Assembly: GCF_005889725.1 (NCBI RefSeq)
Contig: NZ_VCKX01000044.1
Coordinates: forward strand, 1-56,864
DNA from: Nonomuraea zeae
Lineage (GTDB): Bacteria; Actinomycetota; Actinomycetes; Streptosporangiales; Streptosporangiaceae
Length of the DNA stretch: 56,864 nt
Reading direction: 5' to 3'
Shown here: positions 16,025-24,330 of the stretch, piece by piece
How the letters are laid out: the number at the start of each line of letters is the position of its first letter
Position numbering within the stretch: the first letter of the stretch is position 1
Notes under the pieces: model-generated
Told to the model about the DNA's origin: nothing
Databases searched by the model: none
Seen by the model: only the letters and a program-made list of their open reading frames with translations
Position numbers and translations under genes: made by a program

Positions 16025-17083
16025 TCACTCGCGGAAGGCGCCCGCCGCGGCGAGGAAGGCGTCGTTGGCCTCCGGATCGCCGATCGACACGCGGGCGCCT
16101 TCCCCCGCGAACGGCCGCACCGCCACGCCCTCCACGGCGCAGGCCGCGGCGAAGTCGAGGGTGCGCTCACCGAGCCGGAGCCAGACGAAGTTGGCCTCGG
16201 TGGGCGGCACCGTCCAGCCCTGGGCGATGAGCGCCTCGCGGACCCTGGTGCGCTCCTTCACCACCCGCTCGACCCGCTCCAGCAGCTCGTCCTCGGCCGC
16301 CAGCGACGCGACGGCGGCGACCTGCGCCAGGTGGTTGACCGCGAACGGGATGATCGTCTTGCGCACGGCCGTCGCGACGGGCTCGTGCGCGATCAGGTAT
16401 CCGACCCGCAGCCCCGCCAGCCCGTAGGCCTTGGAGAACGTGCGCAGCACGCAGACGTTCGGCCGGTCGCGGTAGAGGGTGATGCCGTCGGGGACGTCCT
16501 CGTCGCGGATGTACTCGCGGTAGGCCTCGTCCAGCACCACCAGCACGCGCTCGGGCACCCGGTCGAGGAACGCCTCCAGCGCGCCGCGGCGGATGGCGGT
16601 GCCCGTGGGGTTGTTCGGGTTGCACACGAGCACCATGCGCGTCCTGTCGGTGATCGCCGCCGCCATGGCGTCCAGGTCGTGGTCCTCACCCGCCAGCGGC
16701 ACCTGGACCGACGTGACCCCGGACAGGTCGGCGAGCAGCGGGTAGGCCTCGAACGAGCGCCACGCGTAGACCACCTCGACGCCGGGCTCGCCCACCGTCT
16801 CGAAGAGCTGCTGCGCCACCGTGACGGAGCCGGCGCCGAGCGCGATGTGCTCGGGCGGGACGGCGTAGCGCGCGGCGATGGCCTCGGTCAGCCGGACCGC
16901 GCCGGGATCGGGGTAGCGGTTGACCTCCCGCGCCCCCTCGGCGATCGCCTCGACCACGGACGGAAGCGGGCCGTACGGCGACTCGTTGGAAGACAGTTTG
17001 TACGACCTGCCGTCCGGAGCCACGACGGCCTTCCCCGGCTTGTAGGCGGGCATTGTGTCCAGGATCTGGCGGAAACGAGGCAT
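16025..17083 (-). CDS. HisC/Pat-type histidinol-phosphate or aromatic aminotransferase
   Basis: A 352-residue class I/II PLP aminotransferase. The early [20 protein letters not shown], the [14 protein letters not shown] phosphate-site turn, [19 protein letters not shown] and the PLP lysine Lys218 in [19 protein letters not shown] define the HisC-like group. Actinomycetes often carry a second copy acting as an aromatic (phenylalanine) aminotransferase, and without other his genes here that role seems at least as likely as histidine synthesis. ATG 17083 sits 7 nt upstream of the conserved PRFRQIL start. It converges on the Tat-exported enzyme with only one base between the stop codons. Confidence 0.9.
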   Translation of the reverse strand: MPRFRQILDTMPAYKPGKAVVAPDGRSYKLSSNESPYGPLPSVVEAIAEGAREVNRYPDPGAVRLTEAIAARYAVPPEHIALGAGSVTVAQQLFETVGEPGVEVVYAWRSFEAYPLLADLSGVTSVQVPLAGEDHDLDAMAAAITDRTRMVLVCNPNNPTGTAIRRGALEAFLDRVPERVLVVLDEAYREYIRDEDVPDGITLYRDRPNVCVLRTFSKAYGLAGLRVGYLIAHEPVATAVRKTIIPFAVNHLAQVAAVASLAAEDELLERVERVVKERTRVREALIAQGWTVPPTEANFVWLRLGERTLDFAAACAVEGVAVRPFAGEGARVSIGDPEANDAFLAAAGAFRE

Positions 17084-17141
17084 GGCTCAACCTTAAGAGG
17101 CGCGCGGGGATGCGGCATCATCCGGTCCCACCGGCTCCCGG

Positions 17142-18635
17142 CTACTCGCGGTGCTTGCCGAGCGCCGTCTCGACCAGCTCGGCCGCCCGGTCGGCGGTGG
17201 TGAAACCGGAGCGCTTGATCGTGATGTCGATGGTCACGACGACATTCGACATCCGGAACAGGACCTTCGTGTTGTAGTTGGTGCGCGGCCAGCCGGGCCT
17301 CGGCTTCGTGTAGCTGTAGGCCTCGTCACCCCGGTCCGGTCCCTTGCGCAGCTTGGTGCCCGCGGAGCGCTTCGGCTCGTCCTTCATGGAGTCGACCTGA
17401 AACTTGTAGCCGAAGGAGGCCCCCGAGACGTTCGGCGAGCGCATCGTCAGCAGGCTCAGGCTGGTGCCGTCCTGCCCGTACCACATGCACGCGGTGTCGG
17501 TGAGCCACTGGCGCCGCGGCGTGCCGCCGAGCAGCGCGCGCACCTGCGTGCCGGTCAGCAGGTCGCACGCCTCGAAGCCGTCGCCGATCAGCGGCTCGGG
17601 CTCGGGCTCGGGCGTGCGGGAGGCCGGCGACGGAACGTGGTAGGTGGGCTTGGGAGCGAACGCCCCGACGATCACGAACGCCAGCTTCGGGAACATCTGC
17701 ACGGTGACCGCCACCCCCGCCGCCGCCGTCAGCACCACGGCGAGCGCGCCGCCCAGGACGACCCGCCGGCGCCGGCGGCGCGGCGCCGGCGGGCGCTTGT
17801 ACCGCGCGGACGGGACTGTGACGTGGGAGCCACGCGAGATCTCCGCCAGCCATCCGGCCGCCTCCTGCGAGGAGCAGCGGGCGGCCGGATCCTTCTCCAG
17901 CATCGCGGTCAGCACGGGCGCCAGCGGGCCCGCCAGCCGGAAGGGGGCGGGCTCCTGCATCAGCACGGCCGCCAGCACGGCGGCCTCGTTCTGGCGGGCG
18001 AAGGGCGGGCCGCCTTCCACCGCCGCGAAGAGCGTCGCGCCGAGCGACCACAGGTCGGCGGGCGGGCCGTCCGACTCCCCGCGCAGGCGTTCCGGTGCGA
18101 TGTAGCCGGGCGAGCCGGTCAGGAACCCGGTCTGCGTGAGCGCGGTGTCCCCGGCGATGGTCGCGATGCCGAAGTCGGTCAGCAGCACCCGCCCGTCCTC
18201 GGCGAGCATGACGTTGGCGGGTTTGACGTCGCGATGCATGACGCCCGAAGCGTGCGCGGCCGAGAGGGCGTCGAGCATCCGCAGGCCGATCTCGGCCACC
18301 CTGCGCGCGGGCAGCGGCCCCTCGTCGCGCAGCACCCGGTCGAGGGAGCGGCCGCGGACCAGCTCCATGACGATCCACGGGCGGCCGTCGTCGAGCACCA
18401 CGTCGTGCACGGTGACGATGGAGGGGTGGGAGCGCAGCGCCGCCGCGGCCCGCGCCTCCCGCAGCGTGCGGTCGGTCATCTCGGCGCGGGACGCCTCGTC
18501 GAGGTCGGGCGGGAGGCGTACCTCCTTGATCGCCACTTCCTGGCGGAGGAGCTCGTCCATCGCCCGCCACACCGTGCCCATGCCGCCCTGCCCGAGCTGG
18601 GACACCAGCCGATAGCGGTTCGCGAGCAGCGTCAC
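17142..18635 (-). CDS. Transmembrane Ser/Thr protein kinase with a DUF3558-like sensor
   Basis: A 497-residue Hanks-type kinase. The glycine loop (GQGGMGTVW), Lys37 (VAIKEV), Asp136 in HRDVKPANV, Asp154 in the DFG motif and GSPGYIAPERL are all present, so activity is expected. A basic juxtamembrane segment and one membrane helix (about 291-312) lead to an extracellular domain of about 170 residues. That domain has a pair of spaced cysteines (FEACDLLTGTQVRALLGG and DTACMWYGQDG) resembling DUF3558-type domains. It probably senses an envelope or extracellular cue. GTG 18635 begins the TLLANRYRL motif that normally opens these kinases. The gene downstream on the same strand is the HisC-type aminotransferase; the gene upstream encodes a small secreted protein. 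Confidence 0.9.
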   Translation of the reverse strand: MTLLANRYRLVSQLGQGGMGTVWRAMDELLRQEVAIKEVRLPPDLDEASRAEMTDRTLREARAAAALRSHPSIVTVHDVVLDDGRPWIVMELVRGRSLDRVLRDEGPLPARRVAEIGLRMLDALSAAHASGVMHRDVKPANVMLAEDGRVLLTDFGIATIAGDTALTQTGFLTGSPGYIAPERLRGESDGPPADLWSLGATLFAAVEGGPPFARQNEAAVLAAVLMQEPAPFRLAGPLAPVLTAMLEKDPAARCSSQEAAGWLAEISRGSHVTVPSARYKRPPAPRRRRRRVVLGGALAVVLTAAAGVAVTVQMFPKLAFVIVGAFAPKPTYHVPSPASRTPEPEPEPLIGDGFEACDLLTGTQVRALLGGTPRRQWLTDTACMWYGQDGTSLSLLTMRSPNVSGASFGYKFQVDSMKDEPKRSAGTKLRKGPDRGDEAYSYTKPRPGWPRTNYNTKVLFRMSNVVVTIDITIKRSGFTTADRAAELVETALGKHRE

Positions 18636-18760
18636 CGCGCCGCCCAGGGCGTCTCTGGCGCTCCGGCCATCCGTCGCCTCCTGTCGATTTCACCGGCGGG
18701 CTGGGCAAATCCGATCGTACGGGGGAATGCGGGCGAGCGTCACCGGTTCGTGATCATAGG

Positions 18761-19231
18761 TCACTCTTTGAGACTGGGGCCCTCCGGAGGCGGGGCCGGG
18801 CCCACCCATTCGGCGCAGCCGCCGGTCACGAAGCCCTTGTCCGTGGCCAGGATCGTGACGGTCACCTGGCCCCAGCCCGCGCCCGAGTCGATCACGTCGC
18901 CGCCCGCGCCCGACAGCCCGCGCAGCCTGGCCCAGGTGCACTGGAGATTGGGATTGCCGCCCGCCGCCCGGCCCCGTGAGGTGTAGGTCCCCGGCTCGAT
19001 GTCCACGCCGACCACCAGCGTGTGCGGCAGGAGGGGATCGACGCCCCGGGTCCAGGGCGCGGTCTTGGGCGCGACCGCCCCGCCACCGGTGGGCGTCGCG
19101 GCCGTCTCGGTGGATTCCGCGGCGGGCTCCACGTCGAGCGAGGCGACGGTGAACGCGGCGAACGCCACGATCAGCACGGCGAACAGCAGGATGGACAACG
19201 CTCCGACCGACGCCCGGCCCCCTGAAGTCAC
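18761..19231 (-). CDS. Small membrane-anchored secreted protein, function unknown
   Basis: About 156 residues. An N-terminal hydrophobic segment (ALSILLFAVLIVAFAAFTVA) is a signal anchor or uncleaved signal. The extracellular part contains LVVGVDIEPGTYTSRGRA, a D-I-x-PGTY motif that recurs in actinobacterial secreted proteins, and two cysteines (LQCTWARL and TGGCAEWVG) probably disulfide-linked. GTG 19231 is chosen because the helix begins just after it; no good ribosome-binding site is visible. It lies between the Nudix regulator and the kinase on the same strand, so it could supply a ligand or partner for the kinase sensor. That is speculation. Confidence 0.7.
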   Translation of the reverse strand: MTSGGRASVGALSILLFAVLIVAFAAFTVASLDVEPAAESTETAATPTGGGAVAPKTAPWTRGVDPLLPHTLVVGVDIEPGTYTSRGRAAGGNPNLQCTWARLRGLSGAGGDVIDSGAGWGQVTVTILATDKGFVTGGCAEWVGPAPPPEGPSLKE

Positions 19232-19269
19232 GGATCGAGAGTGCCATCGGGAGGGTCGTCCCGCCACGG

Positions 19270-19935
19270 TCACTCCTTGAGGCTGCGGAGCATGGGCGGG
19301 TGGAGGAGCTCGGCCGGGCCGCGGCGGTAGAGCTTGGCGGGGCGGCCGCCGTCCCTGGTCGTGGTGGCGCCGGTCTCCAGCAGGAAGCCCTCGGCCTTGG
19401 TGACCTTCCGGTGGAAGTTGCGCGGGTCGAGGACGCGGCCCCAGACGATCTCGTAGACCCGCCGCAGGTCGGCGACCGTGAACTCGGGCGGGCAGAAGGC
19501 CGCGCCCAGCGAGGTGTACTCCAGCTTGGCCCTGGCCCGCTCGATGCCGTCCAGCATGATGCGGCGGTGGTCGAAGGCCATGGCCGCGAGTGAGTCGACC
19601 GCCTGCCAGCTCATGTGCGCCTTCTCCGAGGCCGGCAGGTCGGGGGCCAGGCCCAGGTAGGCGACGCTCAGGACGCGCTGGCGGGGGTCGCGGTCGGGAT
19701 AGCCGTACGTCTGGAGCTGCTCCAGGTGCACCGGCGCCCCCGGAAGGCCGGCCCGCTCGCCCAGGATGCGATGGGCGGCGGCCGGAAGATCCTCGTCGAG
19801 CTGGATGAAGCCGCCGGGCAGCGACCAGCGCCGCAGGAACGGTGGGTTGTCGCGGCGCCACACCAGGGCGCTCAGCGCGTGGTTACGCACGGTGAGCACC
19901 ACCAGGTCGACGCTGACCGGGACGCTCGGGACCAT
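19270..19935 (-). CDS. NrtR-like Nudix regulator (Nudix domain plus winged helix)
   Basis: About 221 residues. The N-terminal half is a Nudix fold with WSLPGGFIQLDEDLPAAAHR then ILGERAGL. The Nudix box (GX5EX7REUXEEXGU) is degraded: the residue after the conserved arginine is isoleucine and one of the two later glutamates is arginine. The C-terminal half is a winged helix (EFTVADLRRVYEIVWGRVLD, then FHRKVTKAEGFLL and GGRPAKLYRRG). That pairing defines NrtR-like regulators of NAD or pentose metabolism, which bind but do not hydrolyse the nucleotide ligand. ATG 19935 is preferred over GTG 19944. No target gene is obvious nearby. Confidence 0.85.
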   Translation of the reverse strand: MVPSVPVSVDLVVLTVRNHALSALVWRRDNPPFLRRWSLPGGFIQLDEDLPAAAHRILGERAGLPGAPVHLEQLQTYGYPDRDPRQRVLSVAYLGLAPDLPASEKAHMSWQAVDSLAAMAFDHRRIMLDGIERARAKLEYTSLGAAFCPPEFTVADLRRVYEIVWGRVLDPRNFHRKVTKAEGFLLETGATTTRDGGRPAKLYRRGPAELLHPPMLRSLKE

Positions 19936-20013
19936 GGACGGCACGTTACACGCAGTCCCGCGTGGCGAGCGAACGGTGCGCGGGCGCCGGGGCCGCGGGC
20001 CGGCCCGGCCGGG

Positions 20014-21825
20014 TTATGTGACGATCCGCACGTGCAAGGGCTCGCTCGCCGCCTGGCCGGACGGCAGCTTCACGCCGATCTTGACCCACTCCCCCGCCTG
20101 CACCTGGCTCCAGTCGAACGGCACCCAGGCCGTCGACATCCCGTCGGGCAGCTCCTCCAGCGGGTCCTCGTCCAGCCAGCCCACCGCGGACACCACGAGG
20201 TCCTTGGTCCCGCCCGACCACTCGACGGTGACCGTGCCGTCCTTGAGGTTGTAGCCGCGCACTTCAAGGCCGTCCTGGACGTCGCGCGCCCGCCTGATCG
20301 CGTCCACCGCGATCGGGCGCTGCCAGTCCGAGGTGATCTCCTTCTCCAGCGAGGGCTGGCCGCAGGTCATGAAGTCGCTCCACATGTAGGAGACGATCTT
20401 CTGCACGTAGCGGCCGGCCATCGTCACGGCCTGGTCCAGGCGCTTCTTGTCGGTCTTGCCGCGCGTGCCCTGCGGGGCGCACGGCTCCTTGCCCGACGGC
20501 TCGAACGCCTCGACGTTCGCCCAGAGCTGCACCTGGTAACCGGCCTGGACCATCTCCTCGCGGGCCGCCGCCATCTCCCGGTAGTAGTCGCGCGTGGACC
20601 CGTGGTACGCGGTCTCGTACGTCGACTCGCCCACCACCGGCCGCAGGCGCTCGTCCACCTCGCTGTCACGCTCGTCCGGCCAGAACAGGCCCACCTTGCC
20701 GGTGCCCCGGCTGTCCTGCGGCGCGATGATGCCGACCCCGGTCTTCGCCAGCGCCTTGAACGCCGCGGCGACCTGCTTGGGGGTCTGCCCGAAGGCCACC
20801 CGCTTGCGCGCGTCCAGGTAGGGGCTGATCAGGATGGGCTTGCCCAGCTCCTGCTCGACGATCGTGTGCTGGTCGGCGTACACCTCAAGCGTCGGGTTGG
20901 AGGCCAGAGTGTCGGCCATCTGGACCTCGAACGGCTGGTAGACGCCGCCCAGCGAGGCGCGCTCGGCGAAGCGCACGCCGTAGTCCTGGAGGATGCGGCG
21001 CGTCAGCGTGGTCAGGGTGCCGAGGTGCCGCTTCTCGGCCCTGATCGGCGTCTTCGAGTCGCGCGGCGCGAGCGGCAGCGCGGGGAAGACCTGCATGCCG
21101 AACTGGTCGGCCAGGTCGAGCAGCTTGCTCAGGCTGTCCGTGGCCGAGCCGGCCACCAGGATCATGTCGTACGACGCCGCCTTGCGGCTGAAGTCGCAGG
21201 TGGCGTCGTCGGAGCCGTCGGCCTGGGTGATGAGCCGGTAGTAGATCCGGTTGCCCACCTCGATGCTGCGTTCCATCCCCGCGCAGCGGAACAGGTCCTT
21301 GCCGAACGACTCGTCGGTCCGGTAGACGTAAGTGCGGCCGATCCGGTTGCCCGGGTTGGCCTCCCTGAGGTCGCGCAGGGCCGCCTCGCTGCAGGTCAGC
21401 CCGTCTTCCTCGCACGGCTTGTACAACGGGTCGACCGTGCCGTCCTTGGCCAGGATCTGGCCGTCGTCGGAGACGGTGCGGAACTGCAGGCCGTACCCGA
21501 TCCTGATGATCGTGTTGCCGCCGACGCTGTGGATCTCCTCCAGCTGGCTGCGCCAGGTGCAGGGGTTCGACTTGGGCGTGATCCAGTAGCCGGTGACCGC
21601 GTAGGAGGCGCGCGTCTTGGTCTCGAACGTTCCACAGCGGTCGGTGATCTCGCTCACCTGGGGCGTCGGCTCGGTCGTGGCCGGTTTCGGCTTGGCCGAC
21701 TGCGCCACCTTGACGACCGGCTCGTCGGACGACTGCGGCAGGACGATGACCACGGCGGCGGCCACTGCCAGGATGGCGGCGCCCACGACCAGGAAGAGCC
21801 AGCGCACGTTCGGTAACCTACTCAC
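20014..21825 (-). CDS. DUF4434-type membrane-anchored protein of the polysaccharide locus
   Basis: About 603 residues. A hydrophobic segment (WLFLVVGAAILAVAAAVVIV) near residues 9-30 anchors it outside the membrane. The ectodomain begins after a threonine/proline linker and contains YAVTGYWITPKSNPCTWRSQ, LGKPILISPYLDARKRVAFG and YQVQLWANVEAFEPSGK, which resemble the TIM-barrel DUF4434 family of glycoside hydrolase-like proteins. Four or more cysteines suggest disulfides. GTG 21825 is used; GTG 21807 is possible. It follows a glycosyltransferase gene by 16 nt, so it probably trims or anchors the polymer made by this locus. Its precise role is unknown. Confidence 0.72.
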   Translation of the reverse strand: MSRLPNVRWLFLVVGAAILAVAAAVVIVLPQSSDEPVVKVAQSAKPKPATTEPTPQVSEITDRCGTFETKTRASYAVTGYWITPKSNPCTWRSQLEEIHSVGGNTIIRIGYGLQFRTVSDDGQILAKDGTVDPLYKPCEEDGLTCSEAALRDLREANPGNRIGRTYVYRTDESFGKDLFRCAGMERSIEVGNRIYYRLITQADGSDDATCDFSRKAASYDMILVAGSATDSLSKLLDLADQFGMQVFPALPLAPRDSKTPIRAEKRHLGTLTTLTRRILQDYGVRFAERASLGGVYQPFEVQMADTLASNPTLEVYADQHTIVEQELGKPILISPYLDARKRVAFGQTPKQVAAAFKALAKTGVGIIAPQDSRGTGKVGLFWPDERDSEVDERLRPVVGESTYETAYHGSTRDYYREMAAAREEMVQAGYQVQLWANVEAFEPSGKEPCAPQGTRGKTDKKRLDQAVTMAGRYVQKIVSYMWSDFMTCGQPSLEKEITSDWQRPIAVDAIRRARDVQDGLEVRGYNLKDGTVTVEWSGGTKDLVVSAVGWLDEDPLEELPDGMSTAWVPFDWSQVQAGEWVKIGVKLPSGQAASEPLHVRIVT

Positions 21826-21841
21826 CCTCGACTGAGAACCG

Positions 21842-22930
21842 TTATCGCGTGACTCCGGCCCACGACTCCAACTGGGACACGAACCTCTTGGCCGAGTTGG
21901 GCCAGTGATGGTTGGCACGGGCCGCCGCATAGCCGCGGGCGCCCTGCGCGCGCCGCTCCCGCACGTCGTCCCGCAGCGTCAGCACCGCCTGCGCGACCGC
22001 CTTCGGGTCCTCCCATGGCACCACCACGCCGCTGTCGTAGCGCTCCACGAGCTCGACCGCGCGCGGCGACGGGGTGGTGATGACCGGGATGCCGTGCGCC
22101 ATGTATTCGACGATCTTCGTCGGCATCGAGTGCCGGTAGTTCGGCTCGTCGTGCAGCAGCGACAGCCCCGCCAGGGCCCCGTCGAGCCGCTTGAGCGCCT
22201 CGTCGTTGGGCATGAAGTCGCGCCACTCCAGCAGGCCGTCGGTGACGGCCTGGTTGAGCACCGGGCGGCTCTGCGGGTCGGCGTACCCGATCAGCTCAAC
22301 GGCCACGCGGTACGGCTGCAGCAGCTTGGCCACCTCGATCGCCTCGAACACGCCCCTGGCCCTGGACAGCCAGCCCAGGTAGACCACGCGGTCGTCGCCC
22401 GGCGGCGTCACGGAGTCGGGCACCCAGGTCTCGTTCGGCACGATCAGGTGCGCGTGCTTGAACCGGCCGGCGTACGCGGTCTCCGCGAGCAGCAGGTGCA
22501 TGTGCCGCTCGGCGGCGCCTTCGAGCATGCGCGCGAGCGTGCGTACCGGCGGCCGCAGCAGCGACGGCAGCCACGGCTTGAGCGAGAGCGTGGCGGGGGT
22601 GTCCTCGTGGACGTCCCACACCACGGGCGGCGCGTTGCGTACGCCCCACACCGCGAACAGCAGCTCGGGGTCGTGGATGAGGACGACGTCGACCTTGTTC
22701 CGCATGCGCTTGAACAACCGCCTGGCGGCCCACACCCCGGCCATGCGCTTGCGTTGCGCGGCGCGAGGCAGGTCCACCCCGGTGACCCAAGGTCTGGGTA
22801 CGACGCCGTGCGCGGTGAACGAGGCGGCGTACGTGACCTCATGACCGGCATCCACAAGGGCACGGATCTGCCGATGCAGGATCCTCGCATCCTCGGGGTT
22901 ATGCACCACCGTCATGACGAGCACGTGCAC
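21842..22930 (-). CDS. Glycosyltransferase (GT4-like, GT-B fold)
   Basis: About 362 residues in a GT-B arrangement. The N-terminal acceptor half runs from HVLVMTVVHNPEDARILHRQ to VVWDVHEDTP. The donor half contains RVVYLGWLSRARGVFEAIEV, and HSMPTKIVEYMAHGIPVI is the E-x7-E-like donor-binding stretch of GT4 enzymes. It likely adds one sugar to a lipid-linked precursor at the membrane's inner face. GTG 22930 is chosen because GGAGGG lies nine nucleotides upstream, whereas the upstream in-frame start at 22972 would overlap the dehydrogenase and lacks a site. It is the middle gene of the minus-strand part of the surface-polymer locus. Confidence 0.88.
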   Translation of the reverse strand: MHVLVMTVVHNPEDARILHRQIRALVDAGHEVTYAASFTAHGVVPRPWVTGVDLPRAAQRKRMAGVWAARRLFKRMRNKVDVVLIHDPELLFAVWGVRNAPPVVWDVHEDTPATLSLKPWLPSLLRPPVRTLARMLEGAAERHMHLLLAETAYAGRFKHAHLIVPNETWVPDSVTPPGDDRVVYLGWLSRARGVFEAIEVAKLLQPYRVAVELIGYADPQSRPVLNQAVTDGLLEWRDFMPNDEALKRLDGALAGLSLLHDEPNYRHSMPTKIVEYMAHGIPVITTPSPRAVELVERYDSGVVVPWEDPKAVAQAVLTLRDDVRERRAQGARGYAAARANHHWPNSAKRFVSQLESWAGVTR

Positions 22931-22949
22931 TGCGCGCAGCCCTCCGTCG

Positions 22950-24212
22950 CTACAGCCGCTCGACGCGTTCACCCTCGGCGAGAACGCCGCGGGTGTCGAG
23001 CACGAGCTTGGCCTTCGCCTCGACCATGACGAGATCGAACGCGGCGTGCTGCTGCATGAGCAGCGTCACGTCGGCGTTGACCACCGCTTCGGCCAGATCA
23101 TCTTCTCGCGGCACCGGGGTGCCGTCGACGGACCACTCCTTGACATACGGATCGACGAACGAGAGCTCGGCTCCCAGCTCCAGCAGCGCACGCGCCACAG
23201 GCAGAGCCGGGGTCTCGCGCTCGTCGGCGATATCCGGTTTGTAGGTGACGCCGAGCATAACCACTCTCGCGCCGTTCACGGGCTTCTTATGCCTGTTCAG
23301 CAACCGCTGGACCCGGGCCACCACGTAGGACGGCATCCGCTCGTTGATCTCCTGCGCCAGCTCCACGAACCGGAACGGGTAGCCGAGCTTGCGCACCGTG
23401 TACGACAGGTACGACGGGTCGACGGGGATGCAGTGCCCGCCCACGCCCGGCCCCGGCAGGAACTTCTGGAAGCCGAACGGCTTGGTGGCCGCGGCCTCGA
23501 TCGACTCCCACAGGTCGATCCCGAGCTCGTCACAGAAGATCGCCATCTCGTTGACGAGGGCGATGTTGACGTGGCGGTAGGTGTTCTCCAGCAGCTTGGC
23601 CATCTCGGCCTCGCGAGTGCCGCTGACCGGCACCACCTGCTCGATGAACTGCTTGTAGAACGCCGTCGCGCGGTCGCGGCAGGTCGGCGTGAAGCCGCCC
23701 ACGACCTTGGGGGTGTTCCGCAGGCCGAACTTGGGGTTGCCCGGGTCGATGCGCTCCGGCGAGAAGGCGAGGTGGAAGTCCTCGCCGGCGACCATCCCGC
23801 TGCTCTCCAGCAGCGGCCTGGCCACCTCGTCGGTGGTGCCCGGCCACGTGGTCGACTCAAGGACGACGAGCGTGCCCTTGCTGAGGTTGCGGGCGACGGT
23901 CTTGGTCGCGCCCTCCACCGCGGACAGGTCCGGGCGGTGGTCCTCGTCCAGCGGGGTCGGCACGCAGATGACGATCGTGTTGCTCCTGGCCAGCACGGAC
24001 TCGTCGAGCGTGGCGCTGAAGCCGTTGTTCAGCATGTGCTCGAGGTCGGCGTCGGTCAGGTCATCGATGTAGGACTGCCCGGCATTGAGCGCGTCGACCT
24101 TCCGGGGGTCGACGTCCACGCCGACGACCCGCAGGCCGGCGGCCACCGCCTCTTTGGCGAGCGGCATGCCGACGTAGCCCAGGCCGATGACAGCCAAGTC
24201 GATTTCTGTCAC
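22950..24212 (-). CDS. wecC: UDP-N-acetyl-D-mannosamine dehydrogenase-like nucleotide-sugar dehydrogenase
   Basis: A 420-residue member of the UDP-glucose/GDP-mannose dehydrogenase family. It has the NAD-binding motif AVIGLGYVGMPLAKEAVAAG, VPTPLDEDHRPDL, ESTTWPGTTDE, and the catalytic cysteine Cys261 in PGPGVGGHCIPVDPSYL. The C-terminal domain has MLGVTYKPDIADERETPALP. Such enzymes convert UDP-ManNAc to UDP-ManNAcA in two NAD-dependent steps. The specificity is inferred from the adjacent UDP-GlcNAc 2-epimerase; UDP-glucose or UDP-GalNAc versions cannot be excluded. GTG 24212 has AAGG seven bases upstream. It lies upstream of a glycosyltransferase and the DUF4434 gene on one strand. Confidence 0.82.
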   Translation of the reverse strand: MTEIDLAVIGLGYVGMPLAKEAVAAGLRVVGVDVDPRKVDALNAGQSYIDDLTDADLEHMLNNGFSATLDESVLARSNTIVICVPTPLDEDHRPDLSAVEGATKTVARNLSKGTLVVLESTTWPGTTDEVARPLLESSGMVAGEDFHLAFSPERIDPGNPKFGLRNTPKVVGGFTPTCRDRATAFYKQFIEQVVPVSGTREAEMAKLLENTYRHVNIALVNEMAIFCDELGIDLWESIEAAATKPFGFQKFLPGPGVGGHCIPVDPSYLSYTVRKLGYPFRFVELAQEINERMPSYVVARVQRLLNRHKKPVNGARVVMLGVTYKPDIADERETPALPVARALLELGAELSFVDPYVKEWSVDGTPVPREDDLAEAVVNADVTLLMQQHAAFDLVMVEAKAKLVLDTRGVLAEGERVERL

Positions 24213-24330
24213 AGCTGTGCCTTAGGGAGCCGGAAACAACACTTCATGGTGGCAAAGGCTATCTCAAGTCCACCTAGCTCACGCCTAATGCGCGCGAACC
24301 CGTCAGAAGAGACAGCCAACTTGAAGGTCA

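Noticed and set aside
18690..19247. Alternative frame over the small secreted protein gene
   Set aside because: It lacks the signal anchor, the cysteine pair and the PGTY motif seen in the chosen frame.
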